A program made the position numbers and the translations under genes. The notes beneath the pieces were generated by a model, which did no database searches, was not told the origin of the DNA, and worked only from the letters and a program-made list of their open reading frames with translations. Shown here piece by piece: positions 22,230-36,500 of a stretch of 64,000 nt of DNA (positions are counted from its first letter, which is position 1; every line of letters starts with the position of its first letter). The stretch is from Sorex araneus (Eukaryota; Chordata; Mammalia; Eulipotyphla; Soricidae). Where the stretch lies: NCBI RefSeq assembly GCF_027595985.1, contig NC_073305.1:164437184-164501183 (forward strand), read 5' to 3'.

Positions 22230-22395
22230 ATGGACGGCTGGGCCAGGAAGTGGCTGAGCGGGACAGCACTGGCCTCGCATGCGTGAGGCCCAGGTTTGAT
22301 TCTCAATACCTACAGTCCCCAGACCACCACCAGAAGCAACCCTCCGGCCAGAACTTGCCCGGGAGCACAGCAGGTGTGACCCCAAAGCAAGGAAA
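22230..22395 (+). repeat. tRNA-derived SINE, diverged
   Basis: The head 'ggctgagcgggacagcactg', 'ggcccaggtttgattctcaa' and 'caggtgtgaccccaaagc' keep the SOR order with a CpG-rich, strongly altered body. Confidence 0.6.
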
Positions 22396-23636
22396 ATAAA
22401 TACAGACAGCTGGGCACCTCTCTTCAGACCCACAAATCTGAGTTTGAGAGTAGCTGCATTTTACTGGTATTCCTTCCACGCACACTAAAGGTGAAGACAA
22501 GCTAAGAAACATGCTAAATCTCCTTATGAAAACAGGTGCAGCACTTCCAGCGTGTGACCCAGGGGCAATGTTAAATGTCATCATTATCATTTTTACAGCT
22601 ACTGCCAATCATTACATTACAGTTAAATACAAACATTCCATTCAATTAAATCCTACCATAAAATTCAAAACAGCAGAAACAGAGTCTCCTCTAAAGCTGA
22701 GTGCACATATCTGAAACTACAATAAAAGACACTATATCGGTACAAGCATGGAGACAAAAAAAGGGGGGGGGAGAACTGCACATCAGAATGTGAGTTTTCA
22801 ATAAAAACATAAAACCTGCTTAAGGAGCATCTTTCAGCAACCAAACTTGGACAGTCACAGATGGAGGTTTTTAAAGCACAGCTGAAGAATGGAGACTGTT
22901 GCTCGATGAAGGAATACATTATGTTTCCTACTCACTTGAGGAAGAATAACTCAAACAGCATAACTCTGAATACTTCCCCGGCATTCACACTGAGGGGTAA
23001 ATAGACTTGGTTTCTAGTACGTGGAAGGAATAAAATGAAATGGTAAAGCAATTCACCTAATCTAAAGGAAAGAGGTGCACATGAATATAAACACACACTT
23101 TAAGAAGCTGAAGTCAGTTCAATTCATGCCCTGTGTGTCTAAAACGCTGGGTCACTCAAAAAGTAACATGGAGAATTAAGAGACATGGTGTCTGAAAAAG
23201 ACTGCCTTGAAAGAAGAACATGTCAAACCTGCTCCTTCAGTCTAGAAACACCTGCCCTGAATCACACAAGGCAGAAACCCTGGCAGCATTTTAAAGTTTT
23301 TGACGAAAGGATGACAGGTAAGGTGATCTGCTTGCTCATGTCAATGCCTATTTTGTTCTCAAATGATGACCGAGACCCTGTGAGTCAGGACTGGGTCCTC
23401 CTAGTCCAATAATCTATCCCAGAGGGGCAAGAACACATTTTGAAAGGTTCAGTGTCCAAAATACTTTCAATCTCACTTGGTTACTCAGAATGAACTTCCT
23501 ATTGACAAACTTACTCACATGCTTTTAAGAGCTTGTTTGATCTTTCCACTGTGCCATGTTCTAAATGACAACATGTTTTCAGATCTCAGGGAAACAGCAA
23601 GTTTTCAGACTTGTTCTCAAGCCACTTATTCCTTTT
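22396..23636. other. Intron 1 stretch without recognised elements
   Basis: A G run (about 22760-22770) and short overlapping open frames only. Confidence 0.4.
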
Positions 23637-23725
23637 TTTTAGTTTTTTTTTTTTTTAATTTTATTGAATCACCATGAGATAGATGAGCGGAGGGGAGAAG
23701 ACAGATGGAATAGAAAAGGAACCAG
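23637..23725 (-). repeat. Tiny L1 3' end, internally rearranged
   Basis: A T-rich tract and 'ttttattgaatcaccatgag' are the reversed L1 terminus. They are followed by 'gatagatgagcggagggg' and 'cagatggaatagaaaagg', which match the plus sense of the L1 3' UTR (compare 31700). The piece therefore looks inverted internally. The direct repeat 'gccacttattcct' at about 23620-23632 and 23733-23745 resembles a target-site duplication. Confidence 0.7.
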
Positions 23726-23864
23726 TTGGCATGCCACTTATTCCTAATACCACAGGTGGGCCTCTGTTCTTTAAAGGCAGACAGTTCAACTTTATCTGTT
23801 CTGAGAACAAGCATATCTTCCATTGTTATTTGTGATCCCATTGTGATGCCTTTTGTAAGAATGA

Positions 23865-23865
<1 letters not shown>

Positions 23866-23915
<50 letters not shown>
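23866..23915. repeat. (TG)n microsatellite
   Basis: About 25 uninterrupted TG units within PERP intron 1. Confidence 0.97.
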
Positions 23916-23917
<2 letters not shown>

Positions 23918-24515
23918 GAAGAGCAGAGATCATCTCAGTCTATGATCATTCTCTGAACTGCCCACAAAAACATGCCTTACTCCAAGTAAACATGTTGTTT
24001 CGGAGTAGCAATGCTTTTGTTCTTCTATGTCATGTCCTTAAATGATAATCCTGTTGGCATTTTATATACATAATCTATTATGCTCTAAATTTATTTTCAA
24101 AGTGCCACTCAACAAAATCCACACTATTAAAGAACCAGCAGCATTACGAACCTCCTTTTAAATAAGATTCATTAAAAATTCACATAGAGGAAATACAAGT
24201 TCACAAATTTTGCAATCCCAAGCAAAGAGTCAGCATTAAATCAATAACATGCAAACCAGATAGGAGTCCCTGCTGAAATCCTGCAGTGCTTTTGGTTTTC
24301 TGCACAAGAATATGCTCTCCCCTGCAGCACCCCACCACCTTCGTGGGTGAGATCTGAGAACACAATAGAACAAGAAAGGAAAACACGGCAAGGAAAAGAA
24401 CAGCAAGGTCAATGGATAAAGAGTAAAAGCAAAAGTAAATCCCTTGATTATCAAGTTTAGAATTCATAAATCAAACTGAGTGTTGCGAAAACAACAGCAA
24501 CAATGAAAACTTTTT

Positions 24516-24686
24516 TTTTTTGCTTTTTGGGTCACACCCGGCAATGCACAGGGGTTACCTCCTGGCTTTGCACTCAGGAGTTACTCTTGGCGGTGCTCAG
24601 GGGACCATATGGGATGCTGGGAATCGAACCCGGGTCGGCCGCATGCAAGGCAAACGCCCTACCTGCTGTGCTATCGCTCCAGCCCC
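24516..24686 (-). repeat. SOR-type SINE, young, with 17 bp TSD
   Basis: A near-consensus reversed copy. The direct repeat aacaatgaaaacttttt is exact at 24499-24515 and 24687-24703; part of its T run may belong to the tail. Confidence 0.95.
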
Positions 24687-24944
24687 AACAATGAAAACTT
24701 TTTAAGGCAAGGAAAACAACGATAACATTTAAAAACAAATATTTTGGTAGACTATTTTTGAAGGAGTATTTCTTCAAAGTCAGAAATTTTTAAATGGGTT
24801 TGCTGCATTCCTGGATAGTTTTACACAAGGACACCGAACACTGACCATAACAGTCTGTGGTCAAGTTCATCTAAAGTGTTCTTTCTGCAGAGAGAAACCA
24901 GCCACCAATCTCTCCAATCAAAGCGATATCCTGATGAACTCTAT

Positions 24945-25050
24945 CACTTGTATCACTTGTCATGCTGTTGATCTTCGATTTGCTCGAGTGGGCACCAGTA
25001 ACGTCTCTATTCGTCCCTGTCACGAGCTAGTGTAGCCCAATGGTATCTGC
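24945..25050 (-). repeat. Long SINE variant, 3' fragment
   Basis: The plus strand shows 'gatttgctcgagtgggcacc' and 'agtaacgtctctattcgtcc', the complement of the distal body of the long variant. The head is missing. Confidence 0.7.
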
Positions 25051-26107
25051 TCACTCCAGGAAAGAGAAAACCCCAGATCAAAGCAATTTCATATATACCC
25101 ATCTCTAACTCCAACCCTAAGGCCATTCAGGCTCTCTGCCCTCTGAAGAGGCTCACACTGTCCCTGGAATGCGTTTCTCTCTTTCCTTCCTCATAACCTA
25201 GAGGTAAAACAATTTGATTTCACTATTCATTTCCTCCTGGAATTCTTTTCTGCATAGGTAATGGCCGGTACTGAAAAGAACCCCAGGTTGAAATTAGGAC
25301 TGATTCTCCTTTCCGGCAAAGGGTCATTCCTCACTCCAGCCTGAGATCCAAAGAGTAGCTTCTCATTCCAGCCTGAGCTCCCACGGAGTGGCAGAGAACA
25401 TTTCCCTTGCTGTGGAGGATCAGCGTGGCTCAGGTGCAGTGGAGCTGGTGAGAGAAGGGCCGTACCTCGCAGGCACTCAAGGACTTTCATCAGTCCTTGA
25501 ACTTCCCCAAGTGACTGGATAGAAAAGAGAGTGGGAGAGTAGGTTGCCTCTGAGGTTGCACCCCTCTTCTCCCTGCTCCCAAAAGTCACCTGCACCACCC
25601 TGAAGCTTGTCAGCCCTTCTGATCTCCTTTCGGAGTGTGAGAGGGAAAACCAGCCTACATGGGAAGATGTGAAGACAGAAAATTGCACCTTGAACCAAGA
25701 TAAGATAACCAGCAGTGAGTTTTGAATTTTCAGATCTTTGAAAATCTGTCTGATGAGAAAAGGATGCAAACTAGAGGTCACTGAGAAGCAAACAGCAGTT
25801 GGTAGAAGGGACATACTTTTAAACCAACAGTCCAGGAAACTGAATGAAGGTGCAATACAAGGGATGAGCCCCAGATTAGTCATGGGTGTTGGAATAGGTG
25901 CATTCTCATTCCCTCCTAGGTTGGCAGCCTAGGAGTCCGAGTCTGTTCAAACAAGTTAGGTCACTTTAAAAAAAATAATAAGTTAAGTCACTGAAAGGGA
26001 TTAAGCCTCTCGGGTTATTACTGCTAAGTGCGGCAAGTAGAGTCAATTGGACTAGATTACTGGCTTTTACAGTTTCTGATTTTATAAATAAGTGTCATAT
26101 ACTTCAA
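25051..26107. other. Intron 1 stretch without recognised elements
   Basis: A 218-codon open frame on the minus strand (25883-25227) lies here. It shows no family resemblance or signal peptide and lies in an intron on the same strand as PERP, so it is most likely chance. Confidence 0.35.
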
Positions 26108-26195
26108 CTATGAACATCAGGGGTCAGGGATGTAGCTCAGTGGCATAGCACGTGACTCATCTATGAGGTCTTGAGTTTGATCTCCAGCACAAATT
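26108..26195 (+). repeat. tRNA-like SINE fragment distinct from SOR
   Basis: 'ggatgtagctcagtggcata' followed by 'cttgagtttgatctccagca' has A-box and B-box words closer to an ordinary tRNA (alanine-like) than the SOR head does. No SOR body follows. It may be an old separate SINE or a tRNA pseudogene. Confidence 0.5.
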
Positions 26196-26558
26196 CTTCC
26201 CCCACTGCCTGCAAGAGTTCAGAATAAGTCAAGAAAATTAATTGAGAGTGGCCAACTTTTTTATTTTGCTATGTAGGGAAGTGAACATAAGTCTAAAGAG
26301 TATCTATTCAAGCTTACTTTCATAACATAAAAATATTTAAATACCTCATTCTATGAATGCTACATAAACATAATTTAAAAATGAATTCCTTTAACCTAAT
26401 GTAAACCCATGAATTTTGGACTTATTTTTTTTCTGTACATATAAGAATTGTGGGGCTAAAAGACCTAAAAAATATTATGTGATGCTCAAATTCTTTGACC
26501 TACCAAACGTTGATTTAGTGTACAAAAATTCAGTATGTTCTTAAAGGGTCTTCCTTGG

Positions 26559-26973
<415 letters not shown>

Positions 26974-27977
26974 TGTGGCTCAGCACTTCATCATGATGCT
27001 CCACTTTCTTTCTGAGCCCACAAACCTGTCTCCATCCTACCCCACCCAAATAAGTTGGGACTTGCTTAGGATCTAAAATCTATCTGGCAGATCCTCCCAA
27101 TACAATTTTCCTCAAGACTAGAAAAGAAGCTGCTGGTAGTGGGGAAGCAGTATGCTTGAATCTGCATTAAAATTTGTATTTTATTATTACATGAAATTTG
27201 AATGAGCTGTGCTTATTAGGCATCATTCATGGCAACACTCAGAGGGCCATGTGGATGTTGGGAATTCTTTTTTTAAATGATTTTTTATGATTTAAAAAAA
27301 ACTCTTTGTTTTAACAGTTACAGTGGTGGATCATTTATTTTCTGTATTGATGATTTTTTATGGTTAAAAGTAATAAAGTCCCCATGTAGAGAAATTATTT
27401 TCATGAGAGCCAGCAACCTTACTGCTTATTTCACAAGATGTTTGTCTATACATACGAATGTGTATAAGGTTCTTATTCCACTAACGGGAAGGTTAACCTC
27501 ATATAAACAAATGAAAATATCAAGAACTCAAAATGCCTAAATCGTCACCCCCTCACTGAATATATCCACAACTTTCACACCTGAGAGTAAAACTAAGCCA
27601 CAATGCATGGCAGGGGACAGGTGCAAGTGTGACAAATGCAGCTTCTTAATGACAAGTTGAGCGTAGGGCCTCTGATGACTTTGTAACTCTTGTCTTCTTC
27701 CCATGACCCCTCCTGACAGTGGACCTTGGATGCAAAATCTATGTCCCACTCTTCACTGCCACTCGATCTCTGCAAAGGTCACAAGAATAATGACTTTGGG
27801 ACATGAAGGCCACCATCCATCCATATATGAAAATCAAGTTTGCCCACATTAATAAGATAGTACTAGATTTTCTAAGACTCACTTGGAAAAGTGAACTTTT
27901 CCCAAAAGCAATCTTGAGGTCAAATTCAAACACTACCAGCATTTTCTTTATTTAAAAGATATTAACGCTTTTGTGGA
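26974..27977. other. Intron 1 stretch, mostly unrecognised
   Basis: A short reversed SINE remnant, 'ggcaacactcagagggccat', lies near 27205-27265. The AT-rich 27270-27530 may be old LINE. I see nothing coding. Confidence 0.35.
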
Positions 27978-28100
27978 AGGGAGGGAGACGGCTCACAGGA
28001 CTGGGGTGAAGCTTTGCATGTGGGATTCCCAGGGTTCAATCCCTGGCACCAGAGTTTCCTGAGCACCCATGGTGTGGTGACCAAAAGAAAAAAAAAAAAC
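27978..28100 (+). repeat. SOR-type SINE, shortened
   Basis: The head 'agacggctcacaggactggg', the B box 'agggttcaatccctggc', 'tcctgagcacccatggtgtg' and an A12 tail. Part of the body is missing compared with full copies. Confidence 0.75.
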
Positions 28101-30271
<2,171 letters not shown>

Positions 30272-30323
30272 TCACCGGGCGCCGCCCTGACCTGCCGGGC
30301 CGGCCTTGGGTGCGCGCGGGGGA

Positions 30324-30335
30324 GAGGCGGGGCCG
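30324..30335. promoter_or_regulatory. PERP: GC box (Sp1-like) upstream of PERP
   Basis: gaggcggggccg contains the core GGCGGGGC, about 270 bases upstream of the start codon inside the CpG island. Such sites are common in island promoters; binding is inferred. Confidence 0.45.
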
Positions 30336-30370
30336 GGCTCCGGTTACGCCGGGTGTGGGCTACTTTAACC

Positions 30371-31489
30371 CTGCCCGCAGCCCAGCCCGATTGCGTCGGG
30401 AGTGGCAGGAAGAGATGCCGGGACCCCCGAAGGTTGCGGCGCACCTTGTTGCGCTCTCCCCCCCAACCCCCCACTCAAACTGCCCTCCTCCAGCACCCAA
30501 GGACGGTTTCTGATGATTCAGCGTTGCAAGCCACACCACGTCAATACTCAACAACCCACCTCACCCCCACCCTCTTTGTCGGAGGAAGAAGGTCCCTTCT
30601 GCAACCGAAGAGACCCCTCAATGTCTAGCGGGTTGAAACCGGGGTTGCAGATTGCACCGGGGCCACTCTGCGCTGGCGCGCTCTAGGGGAGTGGACCCAA
30701 AAGCAGGTTCTGCTCCTCCTCCTACGCGCCACCTTTGCACTTTGCACAGCGACACGATCTATTTACAGGCCCGCCGTTCCCTCTGGGTGGCGATTAGACG
30801 GCAGGTTTTATGAATCTCTGGGGCCCGGGCAATCTGCTTGGGTCTGAGCGCCAAGAGTGTTTTCTGGGTTAGCACAGGGCGCTCGCTCGCTTCTGTCTTG
30901 GAAAAATCCTGATTTCCCCCCAGGTTGCAGCGCGTGCAGTCCGCGGTGGGCTGTCCCCTTCCCAGCCACCGGCTTGAATCTGCTTTTTTTTTTCTTTTCT
31001 TTTCTTTTCTTTTCTTTTCTTTTCTTTTCTTTTCTTTTCTTTTCTTTTTCAGTGACTGTTTTGAGTTTTTTCCCAATAAAATCTACGTGTCAGCAGGAAA
31101 GCAGCCCCGAAAATTCCACCCCAAGTGTCCTGCCCTTACATCTGTCGCCAAGCGTGATTCCTCAGGTGTGGTCGCGAGGGTGGGACGGGACAGGGGAGTG
31201 GCCTAAGGAGGAGAAACGAGTTCTCGGCACCAGGTACTTCGGTGGCCTCGGGCAAGTCAGGGAAAAAGTGGCGAGCGAGGAAGGTCCTATTTTACTTTGT
31301 ATATTGCAGCATTTCTTCGGAATCGCTTACTTGTTTCAGTAATTTAGTTTAAGTGGAGATACTTCACAATGTTAACATGGAATCCTTTCTACTTCACAGA
31401 AGCAAAAGGCGTGGCTTTTAAGCAGGGTTCCCTAGTAATTTTTGAGAATGAGTATAAATATTGAGAAACTGTCTGACATCGCGTGGAAA
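30371..31489. other. PERP upstream flank
   Basis: Moderately GC-rich, with no SINE or gene. It includes a (TTTTC)n array and may hold distal promoter elements. No open frame resembles a known protein. Confidence 0.4.
30984..31050. repeat. (TTTTC)n pentanucleotide microsatellite
   Basis: About thirteen TTTTC units, on the plus strand, about 0.9 kb upstream of the PERP ATG. Confidence 0.96.
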
Positions 31490-31504
31490 AAAAAAATCTC
31501 TCCA

Positions 31505-32049
31505 AGATGAAGTCATGAAATTTGCTTATACATGGATAGACATGGAGAATATCATGCTAAGTGAAATGAGTCAGAAAGAGAGGGACAGACATAGAGGGAC
31601 TGCACTCATTTGTGGAGTATAGAATAACATCATATGAGGCTGACACCCAAGGACAGTAGATATAGTAGATATAAGGGCCAGGAGGATTGCCTGCTTCATG
31701 AGCAGAGGAGAGAAGGCAGATGGAATAGAGAAGGGATCACTAAGAAAATGATGGCTGGAGGAATCAGTCGGGATGGGAGATGTGTGCCGAAAGTAGATAA
31801 TGGACCAAACATGAAGACCTCTCAGTATCTGCATTGCAAGCCATAATGGCCAAAAGTAGAGAGTATGGGGAATATTGTCTGCTATGGAGGCAGGGAGAGG
31901 GTGAGGAAGGGGGGTTATACCCGGGATATTGGTGGTGGGGAATATGCACTGGTGGAGGGATGGCTGTTTGATCATTGTGAGATTGTAACTCAAACATGAA
32001 AGCTTGTAACTATCTCACGGTGATTCAATAAAATTTTTTAAAAATTTGA
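31505..32049 (+). repeat. L1 3' end, 545 bp, with 15 bp TSD
   Basis: 'gaatatcatgctaagtgaaa' and 'gagtcagaaagagagggaca' mark the end of L1 ORF2, followed by 'attggtggtggggaatatgc', 'ggtgattcaataaaattttt' and a short A-rich end. The direct repeat aaaaaaatctctcca at 31490-31504 and 32050-32064 is exact. The copy is 5'-truncated and fairly young, and lies about 1.45 kb upstream of the PERP ATG. Confidence 0.93.
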
Positions 32050-32474
32050 AAAAAATCTCTCCAGCTTTTTTCTGCATGATCATTGTACATAGTTTGTTTC
32101 ACTGTCCAAAAATTGCAGCGCGTTCTATGGAGAGTTGGCTGCACACAGTGTACTCTGTGTGAAGAAAATATGCTGGCAGGGTTTTCAAAAGTAGTGAAAA
32201 TGTTTAAGTAGCTGTGAATAATATAAGAAGAGGACAGATCCTTACCACACAGCAGTAAAGAGGAACTGAGTGGAAGTTTTTGTTGGTGTCTTGATAACTG
32301 AAGAACTTGGGGATAAGATATTAATTCTTTTCCTTGTTCTAGTTGAACTGAAGAATGGTCCTAAGGTAAAATCAAGGGAAGTAGCTCCTTAGAATTTTTT
32401 TAAAAGATTAAATGAACCCCGATGGGGGCCAAGAAAAAAGTACCTAATGGATGATTTGCAGTCCAGAAACTGTA

Positions 32475-32650
32475 AGCTCAGACTTTAGTCTGATTTCATA
32501 CTACCTGACTCACATTCTTTTGCTGCTTAACTTCTTTTGAGCCTCAGTTTCCTCATCTATAAAACATTGTGCGCTTCATTTGTTGTAATGCATTAACCTG
32601 TGTAAAGGAGGTAGAGTAGATAAGTGTGCTCAGGATATAAGATATGGTAA
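32475..32650 (+). repeat. MIR SINE (ancient)
   Basis: The diagnostic core 'gcctcagtttcctcatctat' followed by 'aaaacattgtgcgc' and '...gtgtaaagg' matches the conserved MIR core and tail. The preceding 'ctacctgactcacattc' fits the MIR middle. Confidence 0.85.
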
Positions 32651-33879
32651 GCCACAGACACAGGGTGTTGAGGAGGAGGTTGTTCACATTTTCTGCTTTA
32701 ATTGCCTTGTAAAGGAGCTCATCGTATTTATTGAGGACAGGTTCTAGACGTGAACCCACTGAACATCACTAAGTTGTCTTAGACAACACAATAATGTGTC
32801 TGTAATCACGATTAAGATGGCTCTTAGTGGATAGAAGAATTGAATAGTCCACCTGCTGGAGAGCTTTGGGATTGCAATGCTGGGGTGCTCCTGGGGGTTA
32901 TCGTTAAGCATTGAAGTTGTATAGTTAAAGCAAGTAAAGAAGTAAAGTCCTCACTTAATGTAGACAGTACATATTAGAAATCGAGGCTTTAGACTTTAAG
33001 CAAAAGGATAAGGAAAACGTGTGTATAATGTTGGCAGGGCATCATATATTTTATCTATCAGTATTATGACATTGAACAAAATAGCATTGAGAACTACTGT
33101 ATTACAAACAAAAGGCATTATGTATTGCATACAAATAAAACCTTTTGTAGTGTTTTGCTCTCCTCTAATGTAAGAATGATAATAGTAAGAGCAATTTCAC
33201 AGTTGCTGGGAGTTGCCTATGTGTGATTAAGTGCTCTCTGTGGCCCTGTTGAGGATTGCACACCACCTTCTTCGTGGCAAAGAAACCCTGGGTAGCAAAA
33301 CCAGATTTCACTGCAGGCGGCCTGACACCAGAATTGGCACTCTTTGATACTGTGATCACTCATAAGCATTTGGGATAGCTTCCTCCTTTCTTTCCATCAC
33401 TTCCCCTGATAAACATCCATACCAGCACCCCCAATTCTCTCCCAAGTTGTCATGAACTCCACCTCCAGTCTGAGAAAACTGAGCCTTCTTCTCTGGGCTT
33501 CCAGATCCAGATCACTTGAAGCATTTCTGCTCATTATATGGCTTTATGAGCATCAGTTTTACATTTCCACTAAACTGTGAGGGGTTGGGGGGGGGGGGTT
33601 GTTTGTTTGTTTACTTTTTGGTGAAGCAAGATAGTTTTTATTGAAAGATGTGAAGGATGTAAAGGGAGAGAGAGAGAGGAAAGAGAAAGAAAGAGAGAGA
33701 AAATATGTGTTCAAGAGAAAACAGGCTTCTCCAGAGTTGAATCAGAAAGGCATAGGGATAAGCAAGCAAGATTGGTGTTCAAGAACAAATGCAGGCTTGA
33801 AAGCAAGCTGAACTGTGAGGTCTTTGAAGCATGTGGCCATGTCTTTTTCATCTTTGTATGCCCAGCATCTTTTAAAGTA
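32651..33879. other. Gene-free stretch
   Basis: A G run (about 33585-33598) next to (GTTT)n and a (GA)n-rich tract at 33665-33705. The piece 33620-33800 could be an old LTR end ('agatagtttttattgaaaga') but is not assignable. Confidence 0.35.
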
Positions 33880-34017
33880 ATTTCTTGCTTGAGGCCGACC
33901 CAGGTTCAATCCCGGCATCCCATATGGTCCCCCAAGCACTGCCAGGAGTTATGCCTGAGTGCAGAGCCAGGAGTAACCCCTGAGCATCATTGCATGTGAC
34001 CCAAAAAGAAAAAAAAA
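33880..34017 (+). repeat. SOR-type SINE, 5'-truncated
   Basis: It begins at 'cttgaggccgacccaggttc', just before the B box, so the A-box region is absent. The body and A tail are intact. The flanks aaagtaatttcttg (about 33874) and aaagtaagttcttg (about 34015) match at 13 of 14, so truncation happened at insertion. Confidence 0.85.
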
Positions 34018-34129
34018 GTAAGTTCTTGATTAATACATCAATAATTAATACATCAATAATTATATCAATAGCTTCTGCGAAACTTGGCCTCTCTGAGCTT
34101 CAAAATAAACATTTATTTTTTTGTTTGGT

Positions 34130-34245
34130 TGTTTTCGGGGGAGAGAGGTTACACCTGGCTGTGCTCAGGGGACCATGAGGTTCTGGGGATCTAACCCAGC
34201 CCGGACACATGCGAGCAAGCTCCCTACCACTGAGCCGTGTCCCTG
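34130..34245 (-). repeat. SOR-type SINE, old
   Basis: The plus strand shows 'gaggttacacctggctgtgc', 'tcaggggaccatgaggttct' and 'ccctaccactgagccgtgtc'. Part of the body is missing. Confidence 0.65.
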
Positions 34246-34775
34246 ACACCAGCATCCATTTGTTGAGGTGGTTAACAAATGAACAGAAGGAAACATATTT
34301 CTGAGATGCTATGAACAATAGATAAATGGGGGGGGGGGGGGGCGGAGAGATAAAAAATGTTATAATATATTTTTTCAGAACAGTAGGTGGCAGCAGAACA
34401 TTGCTTTTCAGCATTACAACACTGGAAAAGGACCAAATAGTATTAAAAGTTAATATCACATAGAATGATTTTCCTTGAAATACCTCTATTTAAATAACAA
34501 AAGAATGGTATTGGCTCATTAACTGTAGCAAATGCGCCATACTAGTGCAAATGTCAATAATAGGAAAAACTGGACACAGGGGCTTATGGTAAACTTTTAC
34601 TGTCACAAGTTTTCTAAATATTCAAAGCCATCTTAAGAGTTCATTTCTAAAATGCTATTATAGTCATTTATGATTCCCCATGCAAAATTCTGAAAACACC
34701 AGTTTGGTTATTTTTGTGTATAAGGTAAATATGATAACTCCAATATCAATGATTAATCTCAAGTTTAAACAATTT

Positions 34776-34892
34776 TGGGGGCTGGAGCGATAGCACAACA
34801 GGTAGGGCATTTACCTTGCACGCGGCCGACCCGGGTTCAATTCCCAGCATCCCATATGGTCCCCCGAGCAGACCTACCCCCCCAAAAAAAAG
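34776..34892 (+). repeat. SOR-type SINE, internally deleted
   Basis: The head and B box are consensus, but the body stops at 'ggtcccccgagcag' and jumps to a short A-rich tail. The flanks 'aaacaatttt' and 'aagcaatttt' are a near-perfect target-site duplication. Confidence 0.88.
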
Positions 34893-34904
34893 CAATTTTA
34901 GATA

Positions 34905-35085
34905 TTCAGGAAGCCAGAGAGATGATATGGAAGGATGCAAGGTAAAGCTCTTGCCTTGCCCATAGCTGACCCAACACTCCATCCCCAACACTGCTGTGAT
35001 CTCCCAACCACAGCCAGGAGTGACCCCTGATCAGATAGCCAGGAGTAAGCCCTGAGCACAGCCAGTCAGGGCCCCCAAACCAAAA
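34905..35085 (+). repeat. SOR-type SINE, old
   Basis: 'agccagagagatgatatgga', 'gctcttgccttgcccatagc', 'gccaggagtgacccctgatc' and 'ggagtaagccctgagcacag', then an A-rich tail. Confidence 0.7.
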
Positions 35086-35229
35086 TAATAACTAAATAAT
35101 AAAACAATTCTCAGTATTCAAAAATTAACTTTATTTAAATGCATAAGTAAATAACATTGGTGATTTGTCATTCTGTTGTGATTATAAATGTACTGCATAT
35201 TCATTCACTTTAGAGAAATCTGAAGACAG

Positions 35230-35412
35230 ATGGAGCTGGAACAGATAGTGTAATGGGTAAGGCACTTGGCTGGCATGTGGTTGACCTAGGTTTGATCCCC
35301 AGCTCCCTAGATAGTTCCCATAAACCCACCAGGAAGGATCCCTGAGCACAGACCCAAGAGAAAGCCCTGAGCACTGCTTCATGTGGCTCCCAAACTAAAA
35401 CAAACAAAAAGA
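35230..35412 (+). repeat. SOR-type SINE, old
   Basis: 'tggagctggaacagatagtg', a B box 'aggtttgatccccagc', 'gatccctgagcacagaccca' and a (AAAC)n-like tail. Confidence 0.75.
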
Positions 35413-35633
35413 AACAAAAAGATAGAATGGCTCTGTAAATAAGACACTCATAAACAATTGCTCTCTGGTTTTTGTTTTGTTAGTTCCACTGAGCTTCTCT
35501 CTGAGGAAGCACCAGGTGGTGGTGCTCTGAGGTTACTCCTGGCTCCCAAATTCCTTTTAATTTGTATTGAAAATTAGTTTGTATCATATGCTTCTGGTAC
35601 TACATCATGATTCCACCAAAAAGTTCAGCCTGA

Positions 35634-35800
35634 GGGCCAAAGTGATAGTACAGCAGGTAGGGCACTTGCTTTACACTGGGTCAATCTGAGTTTGATTCAC
35701 AGCACCCCATAATGGTCCCACGAGCCCCACTAGGAGAGATCTCTGAACAGAGAGCCAGGAGTAAACCCTGGGCACAGCTGTATGTGGGGAAAAAACAAAA
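35634..35800 (+). repeat. SOR-type SINE, old
   Basis: 'gggccaaagtgatagtacag', 'gagtttgattcacagcaccc' and 'gagagccaggagtaaaccct', then an A-rich tail. It is third in a run of four same-orientation copies from 34.8 kb. Confidence 0.78.
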
Positions 35801-36214
35801 ATGGGAAAAAAGAAAAGAAAACTCAGTCTTGAACTTCATTTATTATTTTCAGCATGAAGCTTTGACTTTTACAATGCCATTTATACATTATCTGTATGAC
35901 TCTATGGCTGATACGATTGTCTTCTAAGGACCTAAAATATTTTTCTATAAACTGTGATGAAAAAGTATGTACATTCTTTTATACTACCTATGCTGCAGTG
36001 AGATTATGAAGATGAGGATGCTTCTTTTCAAGATCATTATGCAATGGTATACAATGTTGGGTCAAAACTACTTTAAGTGAGCAATTTTAAGGCTGAATGA
36101 ATTCAAGTCAGTTGGACAAGGAAAAGTTGAATGCCATGAGCTGCTGAATGTTGCTGTAAGACTAGTTACTCTTTTATTTAAAACTCATGTATCATCTATC
36201 TAATAAAAAATCAG

Positions 36215-36345
36215 GTTGGCAGGCAAGAAGTTGGTGGGGGGAAGTCAGCACTGGGGGTGGGATTAGTGTTGGAACTTAGTACACCTGAAACTCAATGATG
36301 AATAAATCTGTAAATCATGATGCCTTGATATTTAAATTTTAAAAA
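36215..36345 (+). repeat. L1 3' end
   Basis: 'ggaacttagtacacctgaaa', 'ctcaatgatgaataaatctg' and an A/T tail match the terminus seen at 6960-7205. Confidence 0.6.
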
Positions 36346-36500
36346 ATTCTTTTTAATTTAATCACTGTCCACTACAAGTTACAGATCATTCATGACTGAG
36401 TTCAGTGTGCAATGTCCCAATACTAATCCCTTCAAGGTATCCACTTCACACCGCCATTGTCCCCAATTTCTACCCTGCCTACCTCTATTAGAGGCACTTT
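36346..36500 (-). repeat. L1 3' end, opposite orientation
   Basis: 'ttttaatttaatcactgtcc', 'acaagttacagatcattcat' and 'cacttcacaccgccattgtc' are reversed L1 3' UTR words. It lies tail to tail with the preceding L1 piece. Confidence 0.55.

Noticed and set aside
25227-25883. 218-codon minus-strand open frame in PERP intron 1
   Set aside because: No domain, no splice logic and no recognised similarity. It reads through to no exon; chance is the simplest explanation.
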